DNA of 64,000 nucleotides from Massilia sp. 9096 (GTDB lineage Bacteria; Pseudomonadota; Gammaproteobacteria; Burkholderiales; Burkholderiaceae_D), in the NCBI RefSeq assembly GCF_000745265.1, contig NZ_JQNN01000001.1, forward strand, positions 5,208,001 to 5,272,000, written 5' to 3'. The notes under the pieces were generated by a model. It was not told where the DNA came from and searched no databases. It saw only the letters and a list, made by a program, of their open reading frames with translations. Position numbers and translations under genes: made by a program. Position 1 is the first letter of the stretch, and the number at the start of each line of letters is the position of its first letter. Shown in pieces: positions 16,684 through 25,481 of the stretch.

Positions 16684-19467
16684 ATGGACAATACCCTCCT
16701 TCTCGTCGACGGTTCCAGCTATCTGTATCGCGCCTATCACGCGCTGCCCGACCTGCGCAGCCCGGACGGTTATCCGACCGGCGCGATGCACGGCATGGTC
16801 AACATGCTGCGGCGCCTGCGCAACGACTTCCCGGCCGCCTACATCGCCTGCGTGTTCGACGCCAAGGGCAAAACCTTCCGCGACGACCTGTATCCCGAGT
16901 ACAAGGCGACGCGCGCGTCGATGCCGGAAGACCTGGGCAAGCAGATCGAACCGATCCACGAGGTGGTGCGCCACATGGGCTGGCCGATCCTGATGGTCGA
17001 GGGCGTCGAGGCCGACGACGTGATCGGCACGCTGGCGGCGCAAGCCACGGCGCGCGGCATGAACACGGTGGTCTCGACCGGCGACAAGGACCTGGCGCAG
17101 CTGGTCAACGACAAGGTCATGCTGATCAATACGATGAGCAACGAGAAGCTCGACGAAGCCGGCGTGGCCGCCAAGTTCGGCGTGCCGCCGAACCGCATCA
17201 TCGATTACCTGACCCTGATCGGCGACACCGTCGACAACGTTCCCGGCGTGAACAAGTGCGGTCCGAAGACGGCGGTCAAGTGGCTGGCCCTGCACGGCTC
17301 GCTGGACGGCGTGATCGAGAACGCCCATACGATCGGCGGCGCGGTTGGCGCCAACCTGCAGGCGGCCCTGGAATGGCTGCCCAAGGGCCGCGAACTGATC
17401 ACCGTCAAGACCGACTGCGACCTGACCGGCCACATGGTGTCGATCGAGGAAAGCCTGGTCGGCCGCCAGGAAGACAAGGACGCGCTGCGCGACTTCTTCC
17501 AGCGCTTCGGCTTCAAGAGCCTGCTGCGCGACCTGGGCCACGGCAACGGCAGCGGCAGCGGCAACGCCGGCAAATACGCCTCGCCAGGCGCGCCGGCCCT
17601 GAATTCGCCGGAGGGCGCGCTGGCCGGCGAGAACGCCACCCAGCCCGGCATGCCGATCATCAAGGGCGAGTACGAGACCGTCACCACGGCCGAGCAGCTG
17701 GAACGCTGGATGGCGCTGATCGACGCCGCGCCTTTGACCGCGGTCGACACCGAAACGACATCGCTCGACCCGCTCAACGCCGAGATGGTCGGCATCTCGC
17801 TGTCGGTCGAGGCGGGCAAGGGCTGCTACATCCCGCTGGCGCACCGCTACGCCGGCGTGACCGAGCAACTGAATCGCGAAGAGGTGCTGGAAAAGCTGCG
17901 CCCCTGGCTGGAAAGCCCGGACAAGCCGAAACTCGGCCAGAACCTGAAGTACGACATGCACATTTTCGAGAACCACGGCGTCAAGCTGCGCGGCATCGCG
18001 CACGACACGCTGCTGCAGTCGTACGTGTTCGAATCGCACAAGCCGCACGACATGGACACGATGGCGCTGCGCCACCTCGGCTACACGACGATTCCGTTCG
18101 TCGACGTGTGCGGCAAGGGCGCCAGCCAGATCACGTTCGACCAGGTCGAGCTGTCGCGCGCGACCGAGTACGCGGCCGAAGACGCCGACATCACGCTGCG
18201 CCTGCACCACACGATGATCGGCCACGTCGAAAGCGACAAGGGCCTGGACACCATCTACCGCAAGATCGAGCTGCCGACCCAGGTCGTGCTGCAGAAGATC
18301 GAGCGCAACGGCGTGCTGATCGACTCGGACAAGCTGGCCGCGCAGTCGAACGAACTGGCCGTGCGCATCCTCGAGCTCGAGCAGCAGGCCTACGAGATGG
18401 CCGGCGGCCCGTTCAACCTCGGCTCGCCCAAGCAGATCGGCGAGATTTTCTTCGGCAAGCTGCAGCTCCCGGTGATCAAGAAGACCGCGACCGGCGCGCC
18501 CTCGACCGACGAGGAAGTGCTGCAAAAGCTGGCCGAGGACTATCCGCTGCCCAAAGTCCTGCTCGAGCACCGCGGTCTGTCGAAGCTGAAGTCGACCTAC
18601 ACCGACAAGCTGCCGAAGATGGTCAACCCCAACACAGGCCGGGTGCACACCAACTATGCGCAGGCGGTGGCGATCACCGGGCGCCTGGCGTCGAGCGACC
18701 CGAACCTGCAGAACATCCCGGTGCGCACCGGCGAGGGCCGGCGCATCCGCGAAGCCTTCGTGGCGGCGCCGGGCAACGTGATCGTGTCGGCCGACTATTC
18801 GCAGATCGAGCTGCGCATCATGGCCCACATTTCCGGCGACGAGGCGATGCTGCGCGCCTTCGGGGCCGGCGAGGACATCCACCGCGCCACCGCGGCCGAG
18901 GTGTTCGGCGTGCCGCCGGAAGAGGTGCAGAGCGAGCAGCGCCGCTACGCCAAGGTCATCAACTTCGGCCTGATCTACGGCATGAGCGCCTTCGGCCTGG
19001 CCGCCAACCTGGGCATCGAGCGCGGCGCCGCCAGCAACTACATCGAGCGCTATTTCGCCCGCTTCGCCGGAGTGAAACGGTACATGGACGAGACCCGCTT
19101 GCGCGCCAAGGAGCGCGGCTACGTCGAAACCGTGTTCGGCCGCCGCCTGTGGCTGCCGGAGATCAATTCGCCCAACGGCCCGCGCCGCGCCGGCGCCGAA
19201 CGCGCGGCGATCAACGCGCCGATGCAAGGCACGGCGGCCGACCTGATCAAGCTGGCGATGATCGCGGTACAGGACTGGATCGAGACCGAGAAGCTGGGCA
19301 CGCGCATGGTGATGCAGGTGCACGACGAACTGGTGCTCGAAGTGCCGGAAGGCGAGCTGGAACTGGTCAAGCACAAGCTGCCCGAGCTGATGGCCGGCGT
19401 GGCCACGCTCAAAGTGCCGCTGCTGGCCGAGACCGGGGTGGGGCCGAACTGGGAATCGGCGCACTAA
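16684..19467 (+). CDS. polA: DNA polymerase I with 5'-3' and 3'-5' exonuclease domains
   Basis: Gap filling, Okazaki fragment maturation and repair synthesis. 927 residues, close to the 928 of E. coli. Residues 1-290 are the 5' nuclease (LLVDGSSYLYRAYHALP, GVEADDVIGTLA). The proofreading domain keeps D355 and E357 (AVDTETTSLD), so it is probably active. Polymerase motif A holds D704 (SADYSQIELRIM), motif B is RRYAKVINFGLIYG, and motif C has D881 (QVHDEL). The frame is open upstream to 16537; ATG 16684 is chosen because it aligns with known PolA N-termini, although no strong ribosome binding site precedes it. Confidence 0.96.
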   Translation: MDNTLLLVDGSSYLYRAYHALPDLRSPDGYPTGAMHGMVNMLRRLRNDFPAAYIACVFDAKGKTFRDDLYPEYKATRASMPEDLGKQIEPIHEVVRHMGWPILMVEGVEADDVIGTLAAQATARGMNTVVSTGDKDLAQLVNDKVMLINTMSNEKLDEAGVAAKFGVPPNRIIDYLTLIGDTVDNVPGVNKCGPKTAVKWLALHGSLDGVIENAHTIGGAVGANLQAALEWLPKGRELITVKTDCDLTGHMVSIEESLVGRQEDKDALRDFFQRFGFKSLLRDLGHGNGSGSGNAGKYASPGAPALNSPEGALAGENATQPGMPIIKGEYETVTTAEQLERWMALIDAAPLTAVDTETTSLDPLNAEMVGISLSVEAGKGCYIPLAHRYAGVTEQLNREEVLEKLRPWLESPDKPKLGQNLKYDMHIFENHGVKLRGIAHDTLLQSYVFESHKPHDMDTMALRHLGYTTIPFVDVCGKGASQITFDQVELSRATEYAAEDADITLRLHHTMIGHVESDKGLDTIYRKIELPTQVVLQKIERNGVLIDSDKLAAQSNELAVRILELEQQAYEMAGGPFNLGSPKQIGEIFFGKLQLPVIKKTATGAPSTDEEVLQKLAEDYPLPKVLLEHRGLSKLKSTYTDKLPKMVNPNTGRVHTNYAQAVAITGRLASSDPNLQNIPVRTGEGRRIREAFVAAPGNVIVSADYSQIELRIMAHISGDEAMLRAFGAGEDIHRATAAEVFGVPPEEVQSEQRRYAKVINFGLIYGMSAFGLAANLGIERGAASNYIERYFARFAGVKRYMDETRLRAKERGYVETVFGRRLWLPEINSPNGPRRAGAERAAINAPMQGTAADLIKLAMIAVQDWIETEKLGTRMVMQVHDELVLEVPEGELELVKHKLPELMAGVATLKVPLLAETGVGPNWESAH

Positions 19468-19481
19468 GCCCTTGCATCAAC

Positions 19482-19526
19482 ACGAAACGGCCCGGGCCAG
19501 CGATGTCCCGGGCCGTTTCGTTTTAC
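19482..19526 (+). terminator. Very strong terminator after polA
   Basis: A perfect 15-bp stem (19482-19496 with 19507-19521) and 10-base loop ending in TTTCGTTTTA. The leftward read has no comparable T-run. Confidence 0.9.
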
Positions 19527-19629
19527 GGTTGTGAACCGGCTACACCACGGCGGCGCTGAACGCGGTCGACATCTCGAGCGCCAACGCCGTCAAGGCCGAC
19601 ATCACGCTGACGCCGTAACTGGCCCGCGC

Positions 19630-20355
19630 TCATTGCCGCTGGCGGCGCCTCCACGCCGCCAGCACGCCCAATCCTCCCGTCAGCAGCGCTGCCGGCGCCG
19701 GTTCCGGCACCGGCAGCGCCTGCGATTCCGCCACCGCGTACGCGCTGTAGGCGAGCATGCCATCCACCCACGCGTCCTGCGACAGCGCCGACACCGACAA
19801 GGTGCCGTGCTGGCTGCCGCCATCCACCAGCGCACGCGTGCTGAAGGTCCAGTCGCCGTCGCCGTCGCCGATGCCGTGCAGGGAGCCGTACAGCTCCGCC
19901 AGTGCGGTCGGCAGGGAACCGGCGGCCGGGTCGGCGCTGGCCCAGAGCGCGGCATCGAGGTCGAACACCACCTGCGTGTGCGGCGACAGCGTGAAGTGCA
20001 GGCTGCGGTTGGACGAGGCGAAGCCGTAGCCGCTGGCCAGGTCGAAGCGGATGCGGGCGGCGTCGCCCTGCGCGTCCACCCGCGCGGCGGCGTAATCGTT
20101 GGTGAAGCCGCTGCTGCCCGCGGTCTCGATCTGTACGCTGTCGATCAGGTTCGCTTGCCCGTCGTAGACGCTGGCGTAGGCGAGGACGCTGTCCGAGGTC
20201 CAGCTCAGCAGCGGGGCGATGCCGTCGTCCGGCGCGAGGTCGACCAGGTGGTAGACGAGGTTGCCGACGCTGACTTCGGCGGATTGCTGGGCCAGGGCGG
20301 GTGCGGCGGCCGTGAACAGAAGGGCGGCCAGCATGGCGTTGAATCGTCTTTGCAT
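19630..20355 (-). CDS. PEP-CTERM sorting-signal exported protein
   Basis: 241 residues. Signal peptide (cleavage near ALA-QQ, residue 23), an all-beta-looking mature region, and a C-terminal PEP-CTERM tripartite signal: PVPEP, a hydrophobic helix (ALLTGGLGVLAAW) and a basic end RRRQRQ. Exosortase cuts this signal, usually in species that make exopolysaccharide; the protein is then surface-bound or released. No exosortase gene is in the window. The body shares no motif I recognise. Convergent with polA. Confidence 0.85.
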   Translation of the reverse strand: MQRRFNAMLAALLFTAAAPALAQQSAEVSVGNLVYHLVDLAPDDGIAPLLSWTSDSVLAYASVYDGQANLIDSVQIETAGSSGFTNDYAAARVDAQGDAARIRFDLASGYGFASSNRSLHFTLSPHTQVVFDLDAALWASADPAAGSLPTALAELYGSLHGIGDGDGDWTFSTRALVDGGSQHGTLSVSALSQDAWVDGMLAYSAYAVAESQALPVPEPAPAALLTGGLGVLAAWRRRQRQ

Positions 20356-20508
20356 GTCGTGTTCCGTCGTGATGGAGGAAAAGCGACTGTAAGCGATGGT
20401 CCGGCGCCGGCTTTATGCCGCGTCAATATCCGACACGCATGCGGCCGGCCCCAAGCGCGTCTGCCTGCGCGCTGCTAAGATGCCGAGTCTTTGTCATGGA
20501 GGATTGAG

Positions 20509-21315
20509 ATGAACGATATCGCAAACAAGGGCTTCGCGGCCGCCGTCCAGCCGATCGTCGCCCAGACGGCGATCCACACCGATACCGACGGCCTGGTCGC
20601 CGGCACCATCACGCTGAATATCGACGGCCAGGACGTGCCGGTCTACCGCGCTCAGCCGGCCGGCAAGGACAAGCTGCCGGTGATCCTCGTGGTCTCCGAA
20701 ATCTTCGGCGTGCACGAGCACATCGCCGACGTCGCGCGCCGCTTCGCCAAGCTGGGCTACCTGGCGCTGGCGCCGGAACTGTTCGTGCGCCAAGGCGACG
20801 CGCACGCGATCTCGGACATCCCGACGCTGTTCCGCGAGATCGTGCTGAAGGCGCCGGACAGCCAGGTCAACGGCGATCTGGACGCCTGCGTGGCCTGGGC
20901 CGCGGACAACGGCGGCGACGTCGACAAGCTGGGCATCACCGGCTTTTGCTGGGGCGGCCGCGCCACCTGGCTGTACGCGGCGCACGACCCGAAGGTCAAG
21001 GCCGGCGTGGCCTGGTACGGCCGCGTCGCCGGCGACAAGACCGAAAACCAGCCGCGGCAGCCGGTCGACATCGCCCCGGCCCTGACGGTGCCGGTGCTGG
21101 GCCTGTACGCTGCCCTCGACCACGGCATCCCGCTCGACACCGTCGAGCAGATGAAGGCCGCGCTGGCCCGGGGTGCGAGCGGTTCGACCATCGTGGTCTA
21201 CCCGGACGCCGACCACGCCTTCTACGCCGACTACCGTCCGACCTACCACGCCGAATCGGCCAGGGACGGCTTCGCGCGCGCGCTCGACTGGTTCAAGCAG
21301 CACGGTGTGAGCTGA
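20509..21315 (+). CDS. Dienelactone hydrolase family protein
   Basis: 268 residues, alpha/beta hydrolase fold in the cytoplasm (no signal peptide). The nucleophile is cysteine in GITGFCWGGR, as in dienelactone hydrolases; the aspartate and histidine are probably those near GLYAALDHGIP and in YPDADHAFYADYRPTYH. Dienelactone hydrolase opens dienelactones in chlorocatechol breakdown, but this subfamily is common in bacteria without that pathway and its substrate is uncertain. GGAGGA at 20498-20503 sets ATG 20509 as the start rather than an upstream TTG. Confidence 0.88.
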   Translation: MNDIANKGFAAAVQPIVAQTAIHTDTDGLVAGTITLNIDGQDVPVYRAQPAGKDKLPVILVVSEIFGVHEHIADVARRFAKLGYLALAPELFVRQGDAHAISDIPTLFREIVLKAPDSQVNGDLDACVAWAADNGGDVDKLGITGFCWGGRATWLYAAHDPKVKAGVAWYGRVAGDKTENQPRQPVDIAPALTVPVLGLYAALDHGIPLDTVEQMKAALARGASGSTIVVYPDADHAFYADYRPTYHAESARDGFARALDWFKQHGVS

Positions 21316-21335
21316 TACGGCCGGGGCCGGTACGG

Positions 21336-21341
21336 TACAAT
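21336..21341 (+). promoter_or_regulatory. Possible -10 element of the ZIP transporter gene
   Basis: TACAAT, 24 bases after the hydrolase stop. A start of transcription near 21348 would exclude the in-frame TTG at 21341 as initiation codon. Confidence 0.35.
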
Positions 21342-21373
21342 TGCCGTCCCCGCGCATAACAAGAGGTTTTCTC

Positions 21374-22147
21374 ATCGACCCGATCCTTATCTCCATCCTG
21401 CTTGCCACGGGCCTGGCGGGCCTGGTCAGCATCACGGCGGCCGCGGTGTTTTCCTTCACGCTGCTGTCCAAGGTGGTCGAGCGCATGGTCAGCCTGTCGG
21501 TCGGGATCATGCTGTCGACGTCGCTCTTGCACGCGCTGCCGGAGGCGTTCGAATCGAAGGCCGATCCGCGCAGCCTGTTCGGCACGCTGCTGGCGGGTTT
21601 GCTGGCCTTTTTCCTGCTGGAAAAGGTCGCGCTGCTGCGCCACTCGCATCATCACGAGGGCGACGGCCACCATCACGCGCACGGCCATGACAAGATGCAG
21701 GCCGGCAAGGCCGGCTGGATGATCCTGATCGGCGACGGCATGCACAACTTCACCGACGGCATCCTGATCGCGGCGGCGTTCCTGGCCAACCCGAAGCTGG
21801 GCATCGTCACCGGCGTGGCCATCATCGCCCACGAGATTCCGCAGGAGATCGGCGACTTCATCGTGCTGCTCAATGCCGGCTTCTCGCGCGTGCGCGCCTA
21901 CGTGTTCAATTTGCTGTGCAGCCTGCTGGCGGTGGCCGGCGCCCTGATCGGCTACGCCACGCTGGACCGCGCCAGCAACCTGATTCCCTACGTGCTGGTG
22001 TTCGCGTCCTCGGGCTTCATCTACATCGCCGTGAGCGACCTGATGCCGCAGATGCAGCGCCGGGCCACGGTGCGCGAATCGATCCCCCAAGTGTTGTTGA
22101 TTGGCCTCGGCGTGGTCATCGTTCTGTTTCTGACGCACGGCCATTGA
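21374..22147 (+). CDS. ZIP family metal transporter (start codon unusual)
   Basis: About 258 residues, inner-membrane uptake carrier for zinc or other divalent metals. Seven or eight membrane spans, a histidine-rich loop (HSHHHEGDGHHHAHGH) and the ZIP binding motifs GDGMHNFTDGILIAAAF and AHEIPQEIGDF. No ATG or GTG is near the natural N-terminus. An in-frame TTG at 21341 lacks a ribosome binding site and overlaps a -10-like hexamer. AAGAGG at 21361-21366 points instead to the codons CTC (21371) or ATC (21374). I give ATC 21374; the start is uncertain. The family and end are secure. Confidence 0.85.
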   Translation: MDPILISILLATGLAGLVSITAAAVFSFTLLSKVVERMVSLSVGIMLSTSLLHALPEAFESKADPRSLFGTLLAGLLAFFLLEKVALLRHSHHHEGDGHHHAHGHDKMQAGKAGWMILIGDGMHNFTDGILIAAAFLANPKLGIVTGVAIIAHEIPQEIGDFIVLLNAGFSRVRAYVFNLLCSLLAVAGALIGYATLDRASNLIPYVLVFASSGFIYIAVSDLMPQMQRRATVRESIPQVLLIGLGVVIVLFLTHGH

Positions 22148-22167
22148 TCGGACACAGCGCCCAAGTG

Positions 22168-22197
22168 TTGACAAGACGATTGACGGCACCCTATCCT
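22168..22197 (+). promoter_or_regulatory. Promoter of the 47-residue membrane peptide gene
   Basis: Perfect TTGACA at 22168-22173, 18-base spacer, TATCCT at 22192-22197. Transcription would start near 22204, about 20 bases before the ATG. Confidence 0.55.
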
Positions 22198-22223
22198 GAG
22201 CCGTCATCTCAATGGAGGGAAGC

Positions 22224-22367
22224 ATGTCACACCTGGTCGCTCAACTGATCGCGGCACTGCGCGAAAAGCCGTCGCGCTTCGGGTATGTGCTCGCCATCCT
22301 CGTCGTCTCGGTGGTCATGTTCACGCTGGCCGATTTCATGCCGGCGCCTTATGATTTCAGCCACTGA
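22224..22367 (+). CDS. Small single-span membrane protein (47 residues)
   Basis: GGAGGG at 22215-22220 precedes ATG 22224 at a good distance, and a TTGACA promoter lies just upstream. The peptide has an amphipathic N-terminus (SHLVAQLIAALREKPSRF), one membrane helix (GYVLAILVVSVVMFTLADFM) and a short tail ending in DFSH. No relative is known to me. The stop codon lies in a 14-bp tandem duplication. A real gene is likely because promoter, ribosome binding site and a coherent membrane helix all agree. Confidence 0.6.
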   Translation: MSHLVAQLIAALREKPSRFGYVLAILVVSVVMFTLADFMPAPYDFSH

Positions 22368-22383
22368 GCTTCAGCCGCTGAGC
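22356..22383. repeat. 14-bp tandem duplication over a stop codon
   Basis: TTCAGCCACTGAGC followed directly by TTCAGCCGCTGAGC (one mismatch). The first copy contains the TGA of the small membrane gene. Confidence 0.7.
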
Positions 22384-22396
22384 TTGCGCCACCCCG

Positions 22397-24502
22397 CTAC
22401 TCGACCGTGATCGCCAGATCGCGGCCCGCCAGAGCCACCTGTCCCGCGTAATCCGCCGCGTAGATGCGCAGCAGGTAGTCGCCCGGCGCCAGATCCCCCA
22501 CCTTCCAGCTGCCGGCCAGCGCAAGGCCACCGCGCAGCGTGTTGTTGACCGCATACGCAAAGTGCGTTTCCTTGCTGCCGTACACCGTGATGCCGCTGCT
22601 GTCGGCGTACACCAGCTTGACCGCGTCGCGCTCGCGCGGCAGCCGGTCATACACCTGGGTGATGCGCGCCGTCTCGAACCCGGCCACCGCGCTGCCGTCC
22701 GCGTGCAGCAGCTGGTAGCCCAGCTTGTACAGGCCGAGGCGGCGCCGCGCCAGGTTGCCGTCCATCTGGTCGTAGCCGTCGGCGACGATGGCGATCTCGC
22801 CCAGGGCGCGCGCCACGCGCACGCGCCGGCCCTTTTGCGCCGGCAGGCGCCGGCCGCCCGGGTCATACAAGGCAATACCCTGGATGTGCGGGGCGATCGT
22901 GTCGCGCATGCCGATAAAGCCCAGCGTCAGCGGGTTGGCCAGCACGCCGCCGGGGCGGTATTCCATGTGCACGTGGGCCATCGGATTGATGGTGCCGAGC
23001 GCGTCCCCCAAAGCGAAGCGGGCGCCGCGCCGCACCCGCACGCGCTTCAAGCTGCCGCGCGCATCGGGCAGCAGCTGGAAGCGCGCATCGAGGGCGTGGC
23101 CGGCGCTGTCGCGGCCGACGCGCATGTGGATGTACGACAGCGCTCCGAGGCCCATGCCTTCGCCCAGCTCGCCGAAGTCCCAGTTCGGATAGGGATCGGA
23201 GACCGTGGCCGGCTCGATCGCCAGCACGCGCGTGCCGATCTCGGCGCGGATGTCCAGGCCGGCGTGGAAGTGGTCGCGGCTTTCGCCGCCGTAATTGCCG
23301 CGCACCTCGCCCATCACGCCGACGATTTCGTGCGGCGCGTCCTGCGGGACGACCGGCCAGGGCATGGGCGGCGCCGGGGGCAGCGCGGTCGGCGCCGCCT
23401 GCGCAGCCAAGGCTGGCCGCGCCGGCGCGCCGGCCTGGGGCGGCGCCAGCGCGAACACCGTCGACGCCGCGCCGTCGGCCACCACCAGCGCGCCGTCGCG
23501 CCTGAGCGCGATCCCGCGCGGCGCGTACAGGCGCAGGCTGCCGTCGCTGCCGAAACTGGTTTGTGGCGGACGGTCGGCGTCCATCAGCGCGTGATACAGC
23601 CCGCGCGGATCGACCTGGACGATGCGGCCGCCGATGCCATCGACGTACAGGAAGCCGTCGTGGGTCAGCGCCAGCGCGACCGGGCGATGCAGCAGCCCGT
23701 GGCCGTCCGCGGCGACCAGCGGCGCCAGCGTGCTCACCGCGCCGCTCTTGTCGATGCGGCGGATCGCGTCGTTGCCGGTGTCGGCGACGAACAGCACGCC
23801 GTCCTTGCCGGCCACGATGGCGCTCGGGGTGTCGAAGCCGGCCGCCATGCCGATGCCATCGAGGCTGCCGGGGCCGCCGTGGCCGGCGACGGTCGTCACC
23901 ACGCCGGCCTTGTCGATGCGGCGGATGCGGTCGTTGTAGGTGTCGGCGACGTAGACGCTGTCTTCCCGGTCGACCGCCACGCCGACCGGCCCGTCGAAGC
24001 GCGCGCTGCGGCCGGCGCCGTCCAGGTAGCCCGCCGGCCCGCCGCCGGCCAGCGTGCTCACGCGGCCGTCCGGCGTGATCTTGCGGATGGCGTTGTTGCC
24101 GGTGTCGGCGACGTACAGGTTGCCGAGGCGGTCGATGGCCAGCGCCGACGGCGTGTCGAACGCGGCGTTCGCTGCCGGGCCGTCCGTAAAACCCGCCGCG
24201 CCGCCGGCCACCGTGCTTACCCGGCCATCGGGTGAGATGCGCAGGATGCGGTTGCCGGCGCCGCCCTCGCTGACGTAGACGTTGCCATGCGCGTCGACGG
24301 CGGCGCCGAACGGGTCGCTGAAGCGGCCGGCCAGCGGCATGGCGCGCGCGCTCCAGTCGGGGCGCGTCGGCGCTTCGGCCCACAGCCAGAGCGCCGGCCC
24401 GGGCATGCCGGTCTTGCGGGCGTCGAGCGTGAAATAGGCGGCCGCGGCGAGGGCAAGGACAGTGGCGCCGGCGGCCACCGCAATCAGGGTTTTTCGCTTC
24501 AC
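22397..24502 (-). CDS. NHL-repeat beta-propeller fused to an M23 (LytM-like) peptidase domain
   Basis: 701 residues. An N-terminal anchor or signal (TLIAVAAGATVLALAAAAYF) is followed by about six NHL repeats (about 60-360: FDTPSALAIDRLGNLYVADTG, VAVDREDSVYVADT, and so on), a Pro/Ala linker, and an M23-like domain with zinc-type residues H413 and D417 (HAGLD) and H510/H512 (HVH). The last 180 residues look like beta-sandwich. M23 domains cut peptidoglycan cross-links or act as inactive LytM scaffolds; an NHL propeller would provide binding. The start is uncertain: GTG 24502 opens a good anchor; a TTG lies at 24535. Neither has a clear ribosome binding site. Confidence 0.8.
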   Translation of the reverse strand: MKRKTLIAVAAGATVLALAAAAYFTLDARKTGMPGPALWLWAEAPTRPDWSARAMPLAGRFSDPFGAAVDAHGNVYVSEGGAGNRILRISPDGRVSTVAGGAAGFTDGPAANAAFDTPSALAIDRLGNLYVADTGNNAIRKITPDGRVSTLAGGGPAGYLDGAGRSARFDGPVGVAVDREDSVYVADTYNDRIRRIDKAGVVTTVAGHGGPGSLDGIGMAAGFDTPSAIVAGKDGVLFVADTGNDAIRRIDKSGAVSTLAPLVAADGHGLLHRPVALALTHDGFLYVDGIGGRIVQVDPRGLYHALMDADRPPQTSFGSDGSLRLYAPRGIALRRDGALVVADGAASTVFALAPPQAGAPARPALAAQAAPTALPPAPPMPWPVVPQDAPHEIVGVMGEVRGNYGGESRDHFHAGLDIRAEIGTRVLAIEPATVSDPYPNWDFGELGEGMGLGALSYIHMRVGRDSAGHALDARFQLLPDARGSLKRVRVRRGARFALGDALGTINPMAHVHMEYRPGGVLANPLTLGFIGMRDTIAPHIQGIALYDPGGRRLPAQKGRRVRVARALGEIAIVADGYDQMDGNLARRRLGLYKLGYQLLHADGSAVAGFETARITQVYDRLPRERDAVKLVYADSSGITVYGSKETHFAYAVNNTLRGGLALAGSWKVGDLAPGDYLLRIYAADYAGQVALAGRDLAITVE

Positions 24503-24586
24503 GCTCGCAGCCCGCAAAAATTGCTCAGGCTGCAAGTCTAACCGATCGACCGCCCTGGCAGGGCAGGGCAGCCGTTGCCGTGGCGA

Positions 24587-25471
24587 TCAGTCGGCGCCGG
24601 TCGCGACCGCGCGTTTCGGGTCGGCGCTCCATTCGCTCCACGAGCCCGGATACAGCGCGGCGCCCGGCATGCCGGCCACTTCCAGCGCCAGCAGGTTGTG
24701 GCAGGCGGTCACGCCCGAGCCGCACTGCATGATGGCCGTTGCCGGGTCGCCGACCGCCACGCCGAGTTCCGTCTTGAGCTGCGCGGGCGACTTGAAGCGG
24801 CCGTCCGCCTGCAGGTTGTCCTTGAAGAAGCGGTTTTTCGCGCCGGGGATGTGGCCGCCGACCGGGTCGATGGTCTCGTTCTCGCCGCGGAAGCGGTCGG
24901 GCGCGCGCGCGTCGACGACCGTGCGGCCGCCGTGCTCGACGCGCTGCTCTACCGCGCGCAGGACGGCTTCGACGTCGACCGTGGTGGCCAGCGCGTCGCG
25001 CGCCTGCACGCTCCCGCGCGCGCGCGCGGGCGAGGCGTCGCTCGTCACCGGCTGGCCGGCGTTTTGCCAGGCCGGCAGGCCGCCGTCGAGCACCGCCACC
25101 GCCGCATGGCCGACCCAGCGCAGCATCCACCACAGGCGCGCCGCGAACATGCCGCCGTGGGCATCGTAGGCGACGACTTGCGTGTCGTCGTTCACGCCCC
25201 AGGCGCGCAGCAGTTCGATGAAGGCGTCTTTTTCCGGCAGCGGATGGCGCCCGCGGAAGGCGCCGCCCGCGCCGCGCCTGGCGCCCGACAGCTCGGTTTC
25301 GATATCGGCGAAGAGCGCGCCGGGAATGTGGCCGGCGGCGTAGGCGTCGCGCCCGGCGGCCAGGTTGACCAGGTCGTGGCGGCAGTCGACCACGACCCAG
25401 GCCGGGTCTTGCAGGTGCGTGGCCAAGGCGGCCGGTTCGATCAGGGTGGTGAAGGTGGACGTGGCGGGCAT
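24587..25471 (-). CDS. Thiosulfate/3-mercaptopyruvate sulfurtransferase (tandem rhodanese)
   Basis: 294 residues with two rhodanese domains: an inactive N-terminal one (WVVVDCRHDLVN...GHIPGALFADIE) and an active C-terminal one with the loop CGSGVTAC, the signature of mercaptopyruvate sulfurtransferases. It moves sulfane sulfur to thiols or cyanide in the cytoplasm. GAGGAG lies just before ATG 25471; the frame extends further up but without support. The gene starts ten bases after the EamA transporter gene stop, so the two form an operon. Confidence 0.9.
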   Translation of the reverse strand: MPATSTFTTLIEPAALATHLQDPAWVVVDCRHDLVNLAAGRDAYAAGHIPGALFADIETELSGARRGAGGAFRGRHPLPEKDAFIELLRAWGVNDDTQVVAYDAHGGMFAARLWWMLRWVGHAAVAVLDGGLPAWQNAGQPVTSDASPARARGSVQARDALATTVDVEAVLRAVEQRVEHGGRTVVDARAPDRFRGENETIDPVGGHIPGAKNRFFKDNLQADGRFKSPAQLKTELGVAVGDPATAIMQCGSGVTACHNLLALEVAGMPGAALYPGSWSEWSADPKRAVATGAD

Positions 25472-25481
25472 CGATGTCTCC

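Noticed and set aside
16258..19464. A 1068-codon open frame antisense to polA
   Set aside because: It lies opposite a fully recognised gene, is dominated by Arg, His, Ala, Val and Gln, and has no domain. High-GC genes commonly leave the opposite frame open.
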